A DNA stretch of 64,000 nucleotides from Pseudomonas sp. ATCC PTA-122608 (GTDB lineage Bacteria; Pseudomonadota; Gammaproteobacteria; Pseudomonadales; Pseudomonadaceae). The notes below the pieces were generated by a model. That model was given only the letters and a program-made list of their open reading frames with translations, had not been told where the DNA came from and ran no database searches. The translations under genes and the position numbers were made by a program. Position 1 is the stretch's first letter; each line of letters starts with the position of its first letter. The stretch lies in the NCBI RefSeq assembly GCF_001952855.1, contig NZ_LPNO01000024.1, positions 62,001 through 126,000 on the forward strand, in the 5' to 3' direction. Positions 15,957 to 23,579 of the stretch are shown in pieces.

Positions 15957-16889
15957 ATGCAGGGCTTGAACGAACTGAGTTTCAAGGCGCTTCGCCTGTT
16001 TGTCGCGGTACTGGATTACGGCAGCTTCTCCGAAGTCGCACGCCGTGAAGGGCTGGCGCCCTCCTCCATTTCCCGGCAAATCCAGTTGATGGAGCAGGCC
16101 TTGGGCCAACAGTTGCTGTACCGCCATACGCGCGCGGTCAGCCCTACCGAAGCAGGCCGCCTGCTGGGGCATCATGCGCGGTTGATGCTGGAGCAACTGG
16201 AAGTCGCCGGTCAGGCATTGCAGGAACAGGAAAACGAACCCAGTGGCCTGGTGCGTATCAATGCGCCGATGGTGTTTGGCCAGCGCCATCTGTCGCCGTG
16301 GCTCGGGGAGTTGTGCCGGCGGTATCCGAAGCTGCAACTGGATATCCAGCAAACCGACACCTACGTCGACCCGTTGCAAGACGGCACCGACCTGCTGTTT
16401 CGCATTGGCGTGCTGAACGATTCCGGCATGCAGGCGCGAATCTTCGCGCCCCAGCGCTTTCGCCTGGCTGCCAGCCCTGGCTACCTGGAGCGCTTCGGAA
16501 CCCCCCGGCATCCAGACGAACTGGTGAACCACCAATGCCTGGCCTACAAGGGCGTCACCGGCCAACAACGCTGGTTCTTCCGCCGCGACCAGGACGACTG
16601 GACGTCCTACAGCGTCAAGGGCCCGATCACCGGTAACCACGCCGACACCCTGACCCACGCCGCCGAGCAGGGCCTGGGGCTGGTGGTGTTTCCATCCTGG
16701 TTGATCGGCGAAGGGCTGCGTGCCGGCACGCTGCAGGCGGTGCTGACCGACTATGAAGTGGCGACGACCCTGGAGCCGCAACAGATTGCGGCGCTGTGGC
16801 CGGGCAGTCGGCGGCTGTCGTTGAAGGTGCGGACGGTGATCGACTACTTCGTCGAGTGTTTTGGGGCCGTGCCGTACTGGGACCGTTGA
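15957..16889 (+). CDS. LysR-type transcriptional regulator
   Basis: About 310 residues with an N-terminal LysR helix-turn-helix (LRLFVAVLDYGSFSEVARRE...SSISRQIQLMEQALG) and an effector domain of the CrgA/DsdC-like subgroup (GLVRINAPMVFGQRHLSP). AAGGAG lies 5 bases before the ATG at 15957; an ATG at 15954 is too close. It is divergent from the tandem YdcZ genes, the probable targets. The effector is unknown. Confidence 0.9.
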   Translation: MQGLNELSFKALRLFVAVLDYGSFSEVARREGLAPSSISRQIQLMEQALGQQLLYRHTRAVSPTEAGRLLGHHARLMLEQLEVAGQALQEQENEPSGLVRINAPMVFGQRHLSPWLGELCRRYPKLQLDIQQTDTYVDPLQDGTDLLFRIGVLNDSGMQARIFAPQRFRLAASPGYLERFGTPRHPDELVNHQCLAYKGVTGQQRWFFRRDQDDWTSYSVKGPITGNHADTLTHAAEQGLGLVVFPSWLIGEGLRAGTLQAVLTDYEVATTLEPQQIAALWPGSRRLSLKVRTVIDYFVECFGAVPYWDR

Positions 16890-17122
16890 GTAACCGTGGG
16901 AAACTATTCGGCCCGCACTGTCGGGAAAAGTCTCCCCTTAAGTAAGTCCGATCTGATTTTCCAAAACATGGGTCAAAAACCTCTTGCACTCGGGCAGACT
17001 TCGACGAATTCCTTCAGGAGAGACGTCATGGATGCCAGTCATTACCCGTTCGGAAACCTACAATCGTCCCTGCAAAAATCACCTTCCACCAGCAGTCGGT
17101 TGATCTTTGCCTGCTTACGAAA

Positions 17123-17144
17123 TTTTGGCTATATTTGGCCAAAA
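17123..17144. promoter_or_regulatory. Inverted repeat upstream of the Phd/PIN operon (candidate autorepression operator)
   Basis: TTTTGGC (17123-17129) and GCCAAAA (17138-17144) are perfect 7-bp arms around TATATTTG, which includes a plausible -10 box (TATATT). A -35-like TTTGCC lies 18 bp upstream of it. The site ends 15 bp before the antitoxin ATG. Confidence 0.5.
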
Positions 17145-17159
17145 CCTCGGGAAGACCAA

Positions 17160-17399
17160 ATGATTACCGTACCGTTGGGTGAAGCAAAAAATAATTTATC
17201 AAAACTGGTCGATGATGCCGCCGCCGGCCAAATCATCACCATAGCCAAGCATGGGCGCGCGATGGCTCGCCTTGTTCCTGTCGGGAAACCGACAGGCCGG
17301 CGAATCGGCGCAATGAAGGGCAAACTGGTGGTGCCGGATGACTTTGATGCGCCATTGCCAGACGACATGCTGGATGCGTTTGAGGGAAACCACCCATGA
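17160..17399 (+). CDS. Type II antitoxin, Phd/YefM family
   Basis: A 79-residue antitoxin beginning MITVPLGEAKNNLSKLVDDA and including GQIITIAKHGRAMARLVP, the Phd/YefM DNA-binding fold; the C-terminal half would bind the toxin. It overlaps the PIN toxin gene by 4 bp (ATGA). The reading frame stays open upstream to another ATG at 17028 that has a strong AGGAG site, giving a possible 44-residue extension; the short form matches the family. The IR TTTTGGC...GCCAAAA just upstream is a likely autoregulatory operator. Confidence 0.88.
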   Translation: MITVPLGEAKNNLSKLVDDAAAGQIITIAKHGRAMARLVPVGKPTGRRIGAMKGKLVVPDDFDAPLPDDMLDAFEGNHP

Positions 17400-17773
17400 G
17401 AATACTGCTGGATACCCACATCCTGCTTTGGGCCCTGAGCGATGATCCAAAACTGTCAGCGAAGGCCAGAAAGCTGATCGAGAACGCGGCTGAAATTTAC
17501 GTCAGTGCCGCCACATTCTGGGAGCTGGCGATAAAGGTCGGGCTCGGGAAGCTCAACGTCAACCTGGACGAAATTCGCGAATACTGCCTGGAAAGCGGCT
17601 ACGTGGAACTGCCCATAACCCCGGAGCACGCCATCGCGGTCAAGGACCTTGAACACCATCACAGGGACCCGTTTGATAGGCTCATCATTGCGACGGCTAT
17701 CATTGAGCCGATGAAGTTAGTGACCTCCGACCCAATAGTGGCGAAATACACATCATTGGCCGTCTTGACGTAA
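17396..17773 (+). CDS. Type II toxin, PIN-domain ribonuclease (VapC-like)
   Basis: A 125-residue PIN nuclease with the four acidic positions in place: D6 (LLDTH), E43 (FWELAIK), D91/D94 (RDPFDRLI) and D112 (TSDP). These coordinate Mg2+ or Mn2+ for RNA cleavage. It starts within the antitoxin stop (ATGA overlap), so translation is coupled. The pairing of a Phd/YefM-type antitoxin with a PIN toxin is common. The gene ends 10 bp from the convergent mntH and looks intact. Confidence 0.9.
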   Translation: MRILLDTHILLWALSDDPKLSAKARKLIENAAEIYVSAATFWELAIKVGLGKLNVNLDEIREYCLESGYVELPITPEHAIAVKDLEHHHRDPFDRLIIATAIIEPMKLVTSDPIVAKYTSLAVLT

Positions 17774-17783
17774 ATCACTTCGC

Positions 17784-19103
17784 TCAAAACAACCACTGCC
17801 CGATCAGCCACGCATTCGCCCCGCTGATCACCACAAACAAACTCCAAGCCAACAGCCGCGTTGGCAAACTGTTCACGAATGGCCCCATCAGGCGCTTGTC
17901 CCCCGTCATGCGAATCAGCGGGTACAACGCAAATGGCAACTGCAGGCTCAATACCACCTGGCTGAGGATCAACAGCTTGCCGATGGCATCGTCGCCCATC
18001 AGCCACACACCGAGGAACGCCGGGATCAGCGCCAGGCCACGGGTAATCAGGCGTCGCTGCCAGCAGGGAATGCGCAGGTTGAGATAGCCTTCCATGATCA
18101 CTTGCCCGGCAATGGTGCCGGTGAACGTGGAGCTCTGGCCGGAAGCCAACAGCGCAATACCAAACAGCACACTGGCGAAGGCACCGCCCACCAGCGGGTC
18201 GAGCAGGTGGTAGGCGTCCTGGATTTCCACCACGTCGGTGTGGCCTGTCTGATGGAAAGCCGCAGCGGCCAGTACCAGGATCGCCGCATTCACCAGCAGC
18301 GCCAGCGCCAGTGAGCCAATGGTGTCGATACGCGCCAGCTTGACCGCGTCCTGGCGGCTGGCCAGGTCCTTGCCGAACAGCCGGGTTTGCACGATGGAGC
18401 TGTGCAGGTACAGGTTATGGGGCATCACCGTGGCGCCCAATATGCCGATGGCCAGGTACAACGGTGCGGCGTCACTGATGGCCGACAGCGACGGGGTGAA
18501 ACCACGGAACACGTCGGGCCAATAAGGCTTGATCAGCACCAGCTCGATAAAGAAACACACGCCGATGGTTGCCACCAGCGCCAGCATGATCGCTTCCAGT
18601 CGGCGGAAGCCGCGATTTTGCAGGGCCAGGATCAGCAACGTATCGAAGGCAGTGATGACAATCCCGGTGGTCAGCGACACCCCCAGCAAAAGGTGAAACG
18701 CCAGGGCGCAGCCGAGGACTTCGGCGAGGTCGGTGGCGATGATCGAGATTTCCGCGAGGATCCACTGCACGAACGACGAGCGCCGGCTGTAACGCTCGCG
18801 GCTCAGTTGCGCGAGGTCTTTGCCGGTGGCGATGCCCAGCCGCGAGCACAGGCACTGCACCGCCATCCCCGCCAGGCTGGCCAGCAGCACCACGAACAAC
18901 AGGTTGTAGCCGTAGCGCGACCCGGCCTCGATGGCCGTGGCCCAGTTGCCCGGGTCCATGTAGCCGATGGAGATCAGCAAGCCTGGCCCGGCGAACTTCA
19001 GCACGCGCTTGAAAAACGACGCACGGGGATCAACGACGATGGAGCCGGCGACTTCCGGCGGGCAGAACGGTGCAGTAGCGATTTTTGGCAGGCTGAATTT
19101 CAC
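17784..19103 (-). CDS. mntH: NRAMP-type Mn2+/H+ symporter
   Basis: About 439 residues with eleven or so hydrophobic helices. The two metal-binding unwound helices are evident: DPGN in YMDPGNWATAIEAGS (TM1) and MPHN in GATVMPHNLYLHS (TM6). It imports Mn2+ (and Fe2+) with protons. There is no in-frame ATG near the N-terminus; GTG at 19103 gives KFSLPKIATAPFCPPEV, which I recognise as the Pseudomonas MntH N-terminus. TTG at 19127 is an alternative. Convergent with the PIN toxin gene. Confidence 0.9.
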   Translation of the reverse strand: MKFSLPKIATAPFCPPEVAGSIVVDPRASFFKRVLKFAGPGLLISIGYMDPGNWATAIEAGSRYGYNLLFVVLLASLAGMAVQCLCSRLGIATGKDLAQLSRERYSRRSSFVQWILAEISIIATDLAEVLGCALAFHLLLGVSLTTGIVITAFDTLLILALQNRGFRRLEAIMLALVATIGVCFFIELVLIKPYWPDVFRGFTPSLSAISDAAPLYLAIGILGATVMPHNLYLHSSIVQTRLFGKDLASRQDAVKLARIDTIGSLALALLVNAAILVLAAAAFHQTGHTDVVEIQDAYHLLDPLVGGAFASVLFGIALLASGQSSTFTGTIAGQVIMEGYLNLRIPCWQRRLITRGLALIPAFLGVWLMGDDAIGKLLILSQVVLSLQLPFALYPLIRMTGDKRLMGPFVNSLPTRLLAWSLFVVISGANAWLIGQWLF

Positions 19104-19144
19104 GCGGGGTACCAGGCTTTCACACAAGACGTGAACGCAGCTTA

Positions 19145-20698
19145 TCAGTCAGACGCGACGGTACGCATCACCGTCTCCCGGGGCAGATCAAATGCCTCTA
19201 CCACCTGGACCACCAGATCCATCTCCTGGTTCAGTGCCTCACGCTCCAGACGCTCGCGAATCACCCCGATCACCAGCACCGCCAGGGTGGTGATGGAATA
19301 CGCCGGCCCGGAAAACGCCCGCACGCCGCTCACCAGCAGCATCGCCGCCGCCAGCGCCTGCCCTACCACGGGAATGGCGGTGGCCGCGCCCCGGCGCAGG
19401 ATAAACCCGGTCAACCCGGCCAGCGCAGTGCCGCTCAGGGCGGTGGTGGCTGAACGCCCGACATCGAAACGATTGAAAAAACCCTGCTCCTTTTGTGCCG
19501 CGGCCTTCAGTTCCGCCTCGAACACTTGGCGATCGGCCTGGCTGAGTTTGTCCTTGTATTGCTCGATCAGTCGCTCGGCGATTTGCAGTTCCAGATCCGC
19601 CAGAGCCACTTTCTCGATCGGCTCATCAAACTTGATACCCACCCGTTGCGCGACGTCCTGGGCGATTTCGCGATAGCTCACGCCATGACCCCGGGCCAGG
19701 TTCATAAAGGTGTCGCCGCCCATACGCTGCAGCTCGATGGCCAGCTTCAAGGGTTCGCGCACTGTGGCGTCGATCGAGGCACTGCGCTTTTGCGCCATCA
19801 GTTCGGCGAAGAACTTCAGCTCCTCCGGCCGCGCCTGCACCAGCAGCGGGAACAGGTCCACATCCTCTTCGGCAAAGCGCACTTCAGGGCTGCGCTGATC
19901 AGCGCGGATCATGCCCCGGCGCTCCTGCAGCAGGTCGGTGTACTGCACCACCGTCTTCAACTGCGGCCAGTAAGCGGCATGGTCAAAAGTGGCCAGGTGC
20001 ACATTGGCGACCTTGGCCTTTAGCGCGGGTGTCAGCGGGATGGCATAACGGCCGATGCAACGCTCGGTGTCGGGCTTGAGCGCCAGCGCCCAATCCTTGC
20101 TCGAATGGCAGTTGATCACCCGCCCCTTGAGCGGCGCCGACACCAGGTCCCACGGGCTGGACGTGCAAATCGCGCCGCCCATCAGCAACAGGTTGTTCAG
20201 CGGTAATTCACGCGCTACTTCGGGGCTCGCCAGGAGGCTCTTGACCAGGAGCCGCGCGCCCAGGGAATGGCCGATCAGGTTGATCTGCCGTACCTTGATC
20301 GACTCGCCGTGCAGGTAGTTGGCCAACTCGGGCAGCAGACTTTTGGCGACCTCATCCACCCGCGCCTCGACGCTTTTGTAGTGGTCGAGGAAATAGGCAA
20401 TCGCCTTGCCCACCCCGATAGTCGCCGCACCCAGGCTGCCACCGCCGAGCATCGAAGTAATCACATCCTTGAACGGTGCAAACAGGTTTTCCAGGAAGTG
20501 CCCCGCCGGCCAGAACAGCATCAGGTTGGTCGAGCCTTCGATGGTTGCCAGTTGCTGCGAGAAATTGCCCAGTTGCTGTTGGCTGAAGAACGCCGAATAC
20601 CCATGGACATAGAGATTGAGCACATCCCCCTGGGGCTCGCCACACAACACAAACGTGGGCTTGCGGGTGCGGTGCATTTCATCCCACTGGTGTTGCAT
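19145..20698 (-). CDS. DUF726-type alpha/beta hydrolase fused to a YaaW-like domain
   Basis: A 517-residue protein in two parts. Residues about 10-260 form an alpha/beta hydrolase with LYVHGYS, a nucleophile elbow GHSLG in NLIGHSLGARLLVKSL, and helical insertions including a glycine-rich segment (SMLGGGSLGAATIGVG). This resembles the DUF726/TMCO4 hydrolases. Residues about 290-517 match the E. coli YaaW architecture: LQRMGGDTFMNLARGHGVSYREI, then two hydrophobic stretches ending in GPAYSITTLAVLVIGVIRER. AGGAG precedes ATG 20698. Membrane association is likely; substrate unknown. Confidence 0.78.
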   Translation of the reverse strand: MQHQWDEMHRTRKPTFVLCGEPQGDVLNLYVHGYSAFFSQQQLGNFSQQLATIEGSTNLMLFWPAGHFLENLFAPFKDVITSMLGGGSLGAATIGVGKAIAYFLDHYKSVEARVDEVAKSLLPELANYLHGESIKVRQINLIGHSLGARLLVKSLLASPEVARELPLNNLLLMGGAICTSSPWDLVSAPLKGRVINCHSSKDWALALKPDTERCIGRYAIPLTPALKAKVANVHLATFDHAAYWPQLKTVVQYTDLLQERRGMIRADQRSPEVRFAEEDVDLFPLLVQARPEELKFFAELMAQKRSASIDATVREPLKLAIELQRMGGDTFMNLARGHGVSYREIAQDVAQRVGIKFDEPIEKVALADLELQIAERLIEQYKDKLSQADRQVFEAELKAAAQKEQGFFNRFDVGRSATTALSGTALAGLTGFILRRGAATAIPVVGQALAAAMLLVSGVRAFSGPAYSITTLAVLVIGVIRERLEREALNQEMDLVVQVVEAFDLPRETVMRTVASD

Positions 20699-20815
20699 GC
20701 GGCGGTGACTCCTGGTGACGACGGAGGGCGATAGTATCAAAGCACTGCCGGGGTAAATGTGAAAAACTGCCCGCCCGGGCAGCAAGCGCCCTCAATGCAC
20801 CATGGAGTGGTTCCT

Positions 20816-21361
20816 TTGAAACGCTACGTTTTCTATTCTCTGCTGGCCCTTCTGGCCGGATGCAGCACCGGCCCCTATTTGCACCCCGAATCCAGCGTTG
20901 GCCAAAACGCCGTGCTCTATCGCACCTGCCCGGGCCCAGAGGCGGCTATCAGCTTCGCTCCACTCTCTGCGGAACTCAAAGGCGTGCACGTATTGGTGTA
21001 TGTCGCCTCGCCTAAGGCGACGGACGGCTCAACCAGCACCGAATTGCGGCTGTTCGGCCGGCTGTACCCCTCGGCCAGGAAAGCTGACACGTCTTTGTGG
21101 GTCAGCGCGGCGTCGCCACTGGTCACCGTGCAACTGGCGTCGGGCAAAACCTATCAGCTCAGCATCAAACCCCTTGAAGCCGGCTTTGATCCCCGGGTGC
21201 GTTACAGCAGCGAGGAGCCGGGTACGCGTTTGGGCCAAGGCGATATGGACGATTTCACCCTGACATTTCCCGATATCTTCGTGAACGGTGAAAAAGTCCC
21301 CATGGCGCCCATCCACTTCAAAAAACGTGAAGAGCGCTACGCACCGGTCTTTAACTGCTAG
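20816..21361 (+). CDS. Predicted outer-membrane or periplasmic lipoprotein of unknown function
   Basis: About 181 residues with a type II signal sequence: KRYVFYSLLALLAGC ends in the lipobox LAGC. The mature part is polar and beta-rich with no recognised domain; only two further cysteines (LYRTC and the C-terminal NC) are present. A TTG at 20816 with GGAG eight bases upstream gives a perfect lipoprotein start. An ATG at 20795 would add seven residues but lacks a ribosome site. It is divergent from the hydrolase-YaaW gene with a 117-bp gap. Confidence 0.75.
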   Translation: MKRYVFYSLLALLAGCSTGPYLHPESSVGQNAVLYRTCPGPEAAISFAPLSAELKGVHVLVYVASPKATDGSTSTELRLFGRLYPSARKADTSLWVSAASPLVTVQLASGKTYQLSIKPLEAGFDPRVRYSSEEPGTRLGQGDMDDFTLTFPDIFVNGEKVPMAPIHFKKREERYAPVFNC

Positions 21362-21468
21362 GTGCAGATTGTGCACAGCCATGGACAGTGATGACAAAAA
21401 CCAGGGATTTTGTTCACCGATTCAGTCCACTACAGTCACCGGGTAGTCAATTGAAGCCGAGGAACACC

Positions 21469-21870
21469 ATGAGCAAGCCCGAATTCTTCATCACGCCCGG
21501 TTACGGCGACATTGCACGCGAAACCCTGCATTACGCCCAAGCGGTAAAAGTGGGTAACCGCGTCGAAACCTCAGGCCAGGGCGGCTGGGATGACCAGTTT
21601 CAGATTCCCGAGTCCCTCACCGACGAGATCGCCCTGGCCTTTCACAACCTGGATCGCACCCTGGCAGAAGCGGGTGCCGGCTGGGAGCATGTGATCCACG
21701 TCAACTCCTACCACGTGGGCGGTTTTCCTCCCGAGGTGAACGAGCAGATGGTCAAGTGGTACCGCCATTACATGCCCAATCACGCGCCGATCTGGACCGA
21801 ACTGGGGGTGGAAGCCCTGGGACTGCCAGCGATGCGTATTGAAATCCGCGTGACGGCGATTATTGCCTGA
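21469..21870 (+). CDS. RidA-family (YjgF) protein
   Basis: A 133-residue protein of the Rid family. The usual motif of active imine deaminases includes a conserved arginine near the C-terminus, present here in MRIEIRVTAIIA, so hydrolysis of reactive enamines/imines is possible. The N-terminus GYGDIARETLHYAQAVKVGN and the mid segment EHVIHVNSYHVGGF fit one of the non-RidA subgroups more than RidA itself. CGAGGA precedes the ATG. The 3' end overlaps the convergent LysR gene by 11 bp. Confidence 0.85.
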   Translation: MSKPEFFITPGYGDIARETLHYAQAVKVGNRVETSGQGGWDDQFQIPESLTDEIALAFHNLDRTLAEAGAGWEHVIHVNSYHVGGFPPEVNEQMVKWYRHYMPNHAPIWTELGVEALGLPAMRIEIRVTAIIA

Positions 21871-22756
21871 CGCCGAACCGCTCGATCACCCAGTCGATAA
21901 ACACCTTCAGCCGCGCGTTCTGATGTCGATTGGGTGGGTAGATGATGTGCAACGGCGTGGCGGGTCGAGTCCAGTCCGCCAGCACCGGGACGAGTTGGCC
22001 AGTCTCGACGTAGTAGTCAACGATTGCCTTGAAATGCTGCCCGACGCCCAGGCCAGCGAGCAGCATTTCCTTGAGGCCATTGCCTTCGTTAGTCGAAAAG
22101 GCGCACTGGCCTACCTCGTATCGAGTCGTGCCTTGCTCGAAAATCAACGGTTCCGGCTTGCCCGATCCGGCAAAAAAATAGCCGGCCTTGAGGTGGTTTT
22201 TTTCGAGGTCTTCGGGAGACTCGGGCGTACCCATGCGTTCCAGGTAGCCCGGCGCAGCGCAAGTGACATATTCCAGGTCCGCAACCTTGCGGCCGATCAT
22301 GGCCATGTCATCCAGCTTGCCAACCCGCAGCACGCAATCCACACCCTCCCCCACGATATTCACGGCGCGGTCGCTGATGCCCAGGGCGATGGTGATGTCG
22401 GGATACTCGCGATGAAAATCCACCAGCGCAGGAATCAACAGGCAATTGGCAAAGGACGCCGGCGCATCCACCTTCAGGTGACCACTGGGCTTGAGCTTCT
22501 GCCCGCGCAGGGCATTGTCCAGTTCATCCAGCTCGGCCACCAGGCACAGCGCGTGGTTGTAGTACTCCAACCCTTCCGGCGTCGCCGACAGCGCACGGGT
22601 GGTGCGGTGCATCAGCTTGACGCCAAGGTGCTTCTCCAGGTCGGTGATGAGTTTGCTGACGGTGGAGCGCGGCAGCGCCAGCTGGTCGGAGGCGCGGCTG
22701 AAGGAGCCGGTTTCGACGACGCGGACGAAGGCACGCATGGCGAGGAGTTGGTTCAT
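21860..22756 (-). CDS. LysR-type transcriptional regulator
   Basis: About 298 residues: an N-terminal winged helix (AFVRVVETGSFSRASDQLALPRSTVSKLI) and a CrgA-like effector domain (SGHLKVDAPASFANCLLIPAL). The ATG at 22756 is preferred to a TTG twelve bases upstream. It converges on the RidA gene; its targets are not evident. An aromatic or acid effector would be typical but cannot be read from the sequence. Confidence 0.9.
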   Translation of the reverse strand: MNQLLAMRAFVRVVETGSFSRASDQLALPRSTVSKLITDLEKHLGVKLMHRTTRALSATPEGLEYYNHALCLVAELDELDNALRGQKLKPSGHLKVDAPASFANCLLIPALVDFHREYPDITIALGISDRAVNIVGEGVDCVLRVGKLDDMAMIGRKVADLEYVTCAAPGYLERMGTPESPEDLEKNHLKAGYFFAGSGKPEPLIFEQGTTRYEVGQCAFSTNEGNGLKEMLLAGLGVGQHFKAIVDYYVETGQLVPVLADWTRPATPLHIIYPPNRHQNARLKVFIDWVIERFGVRQ

Positions 22757-22831
22757 GGTGATGGCCAATAGGGCGAGAATTCCAAGTATTGTCTATAAAG
22801 CTGCACAATGGCGACAGGTATTCCAGATAAC

Positions 22832-22855
22832 AAAAAGCCCGGCACATGGCCGGGC
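22832..22855 (-). terminator. Rho-independent terminator of the HigA-like antitoxin gene
   Basis: On the minus strand GCCCGGC-CATGT-GCCGGGC forms a 7-bp GC stem directly followed by TTTTT. It lies 19 bp after the antitoxin stop codon. Confidence 0.8.
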
Positions 22856-22873
22856 GTTGACGGAAAAAATGAC

Positions 22874-23179
22874 TCAGTTGGCAAAGTTTTCGATCTTTAC
22901 CTGGCCATCAGGAAACGTGGCGACAATCTCCAGCTCCCCTCCCATGGCGCGAATGTAGTTACGCAGCGTGCTGATATACATGTCGGTGCGACGCTCCATT
23001 TTGGACACTGCCGCCTGGTTGATATTCAGCGCCTTGGCCAACGTGTCCTGGCTCATCTGTTGCGCCTTGCGCAGTTCATGCAGAGGCATTTCTTTCAGGT
23101 GCTGCTGGAGGATGCGCTCTGCATCGGCCCGAGCTTGCGGTGTCATGCCAGCTTGAAGCTCACTAAATTTTTTAGCCAT
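22874..23179 (-). CDS. XRE-family antitoxin (HigA-like) of a broken HigBA pair
   Basis: A 101-residue Cro/C1-type helix-turn-helix protein (MSQDTLAKALNINQAAVSKMERRTDM at about residues 43-67) with the MHELRKAQ-like segment seen in HigA antitoxins paired with RelE/Gp49-type toxins. It starts 8 bp inside the end of the toxin reading frame, the toxin-first order of higBA operons. The gene is intact although the toxin is not, so it may persist as a stand-alone DNA-binding regulator. Confidence 0.85.
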   Translation of the reverse strand: MAKKFSELQAGMTPQARADAERILQQHLKEMPLHELRKAQQMSQDTLAKALNINQAAVSKMERRTDMYISTLRNYIRAMGGELEIVATFPDGQVKIENFAN

Positions 23180-23413
23180 GGTGACGGCCCTCTTTACGCA
23201 GTGTTTCCAAATGTTCGTCATACAACGTCTCAGCCAGCGGGACGTATTCGTCATACCAGCGGCCTCGTCCTGTTTTGTCCCCGCCTATCAGCAATAAGGC
23301 ACACCGGCGTGGATCAAATGCGTACAGCACCCGGATACCGAGGATTGCTCCTTCGTATCCAGATCGCCCCACCAGCCTCCAAACTCGTCCGTATATTCAA
23401 CGTCCCAACTCAT
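23172..23413 (-). pseudogene. HigB/RelE-like toxin gene, inactivated by an internal frameshifting deletion
   Basis: The first 26 codons (MSWDVEYTDEFGGWWGDLDT, then KEQSSV) are the typical N-terminus of RelE/Gp49-type HigB toxins. The reading frame then runs into a stop at 23288. In another frame the family C-terminus is present: RVLYAFDPRRCALLLIGGDK to YDEHLETLRKEG, ending at 23172. About 40 residues expected between these parts, including the family's MRELR region, are missing. The break is near 23335. No functional toxin can be made. Confidence 0.85.
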
Positions 23414-23533
23414 GCAAATATGCCATCCATGGAATATAAACTCAAGTGCATAACTGTAGAAGCCTGAGGGGCACACAGCCTCCCGTTTTCCCCGGGAAAG
23501 TGTTTGTAGATTATTCCCGCACGATTATCCGCC

Positions 23534-23561
23534 CCAAAAAAAACCGCCCTTTCGGGCGGTT
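23534..23561 (-). terminator. Rho-independent terminator of the autotransporter gene
   Basis: Minus-strand AACCGCCC-GAAA-GGGCGGTT stem with a run of T residues immediately after, 19 bp beyond the stop codon of the giant gene. Confidence 0.88.
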
Positions 23562-23579
23562 GAAGAGACTCGGCCTTGA

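Noticed and set aside
15411..16781. Long minus-strand frame across the LysR gene and the first YdcZ gene
   Set aside because: It crosses two recognised genes and their promoter region and has no family features.
16896..17159. A separate small gene upstream of the Phd antitoxin
   Set aside because: The frame is continuous with the antitoxin and has no independent stop; treated as a possible extension instead.
21362..21376. GTGCA-N5-TGCAC palindrome after the lipoprotein gene
   Set aside because: Short, directly next to a stop codon and without a clear regulatory partner; could be chance.
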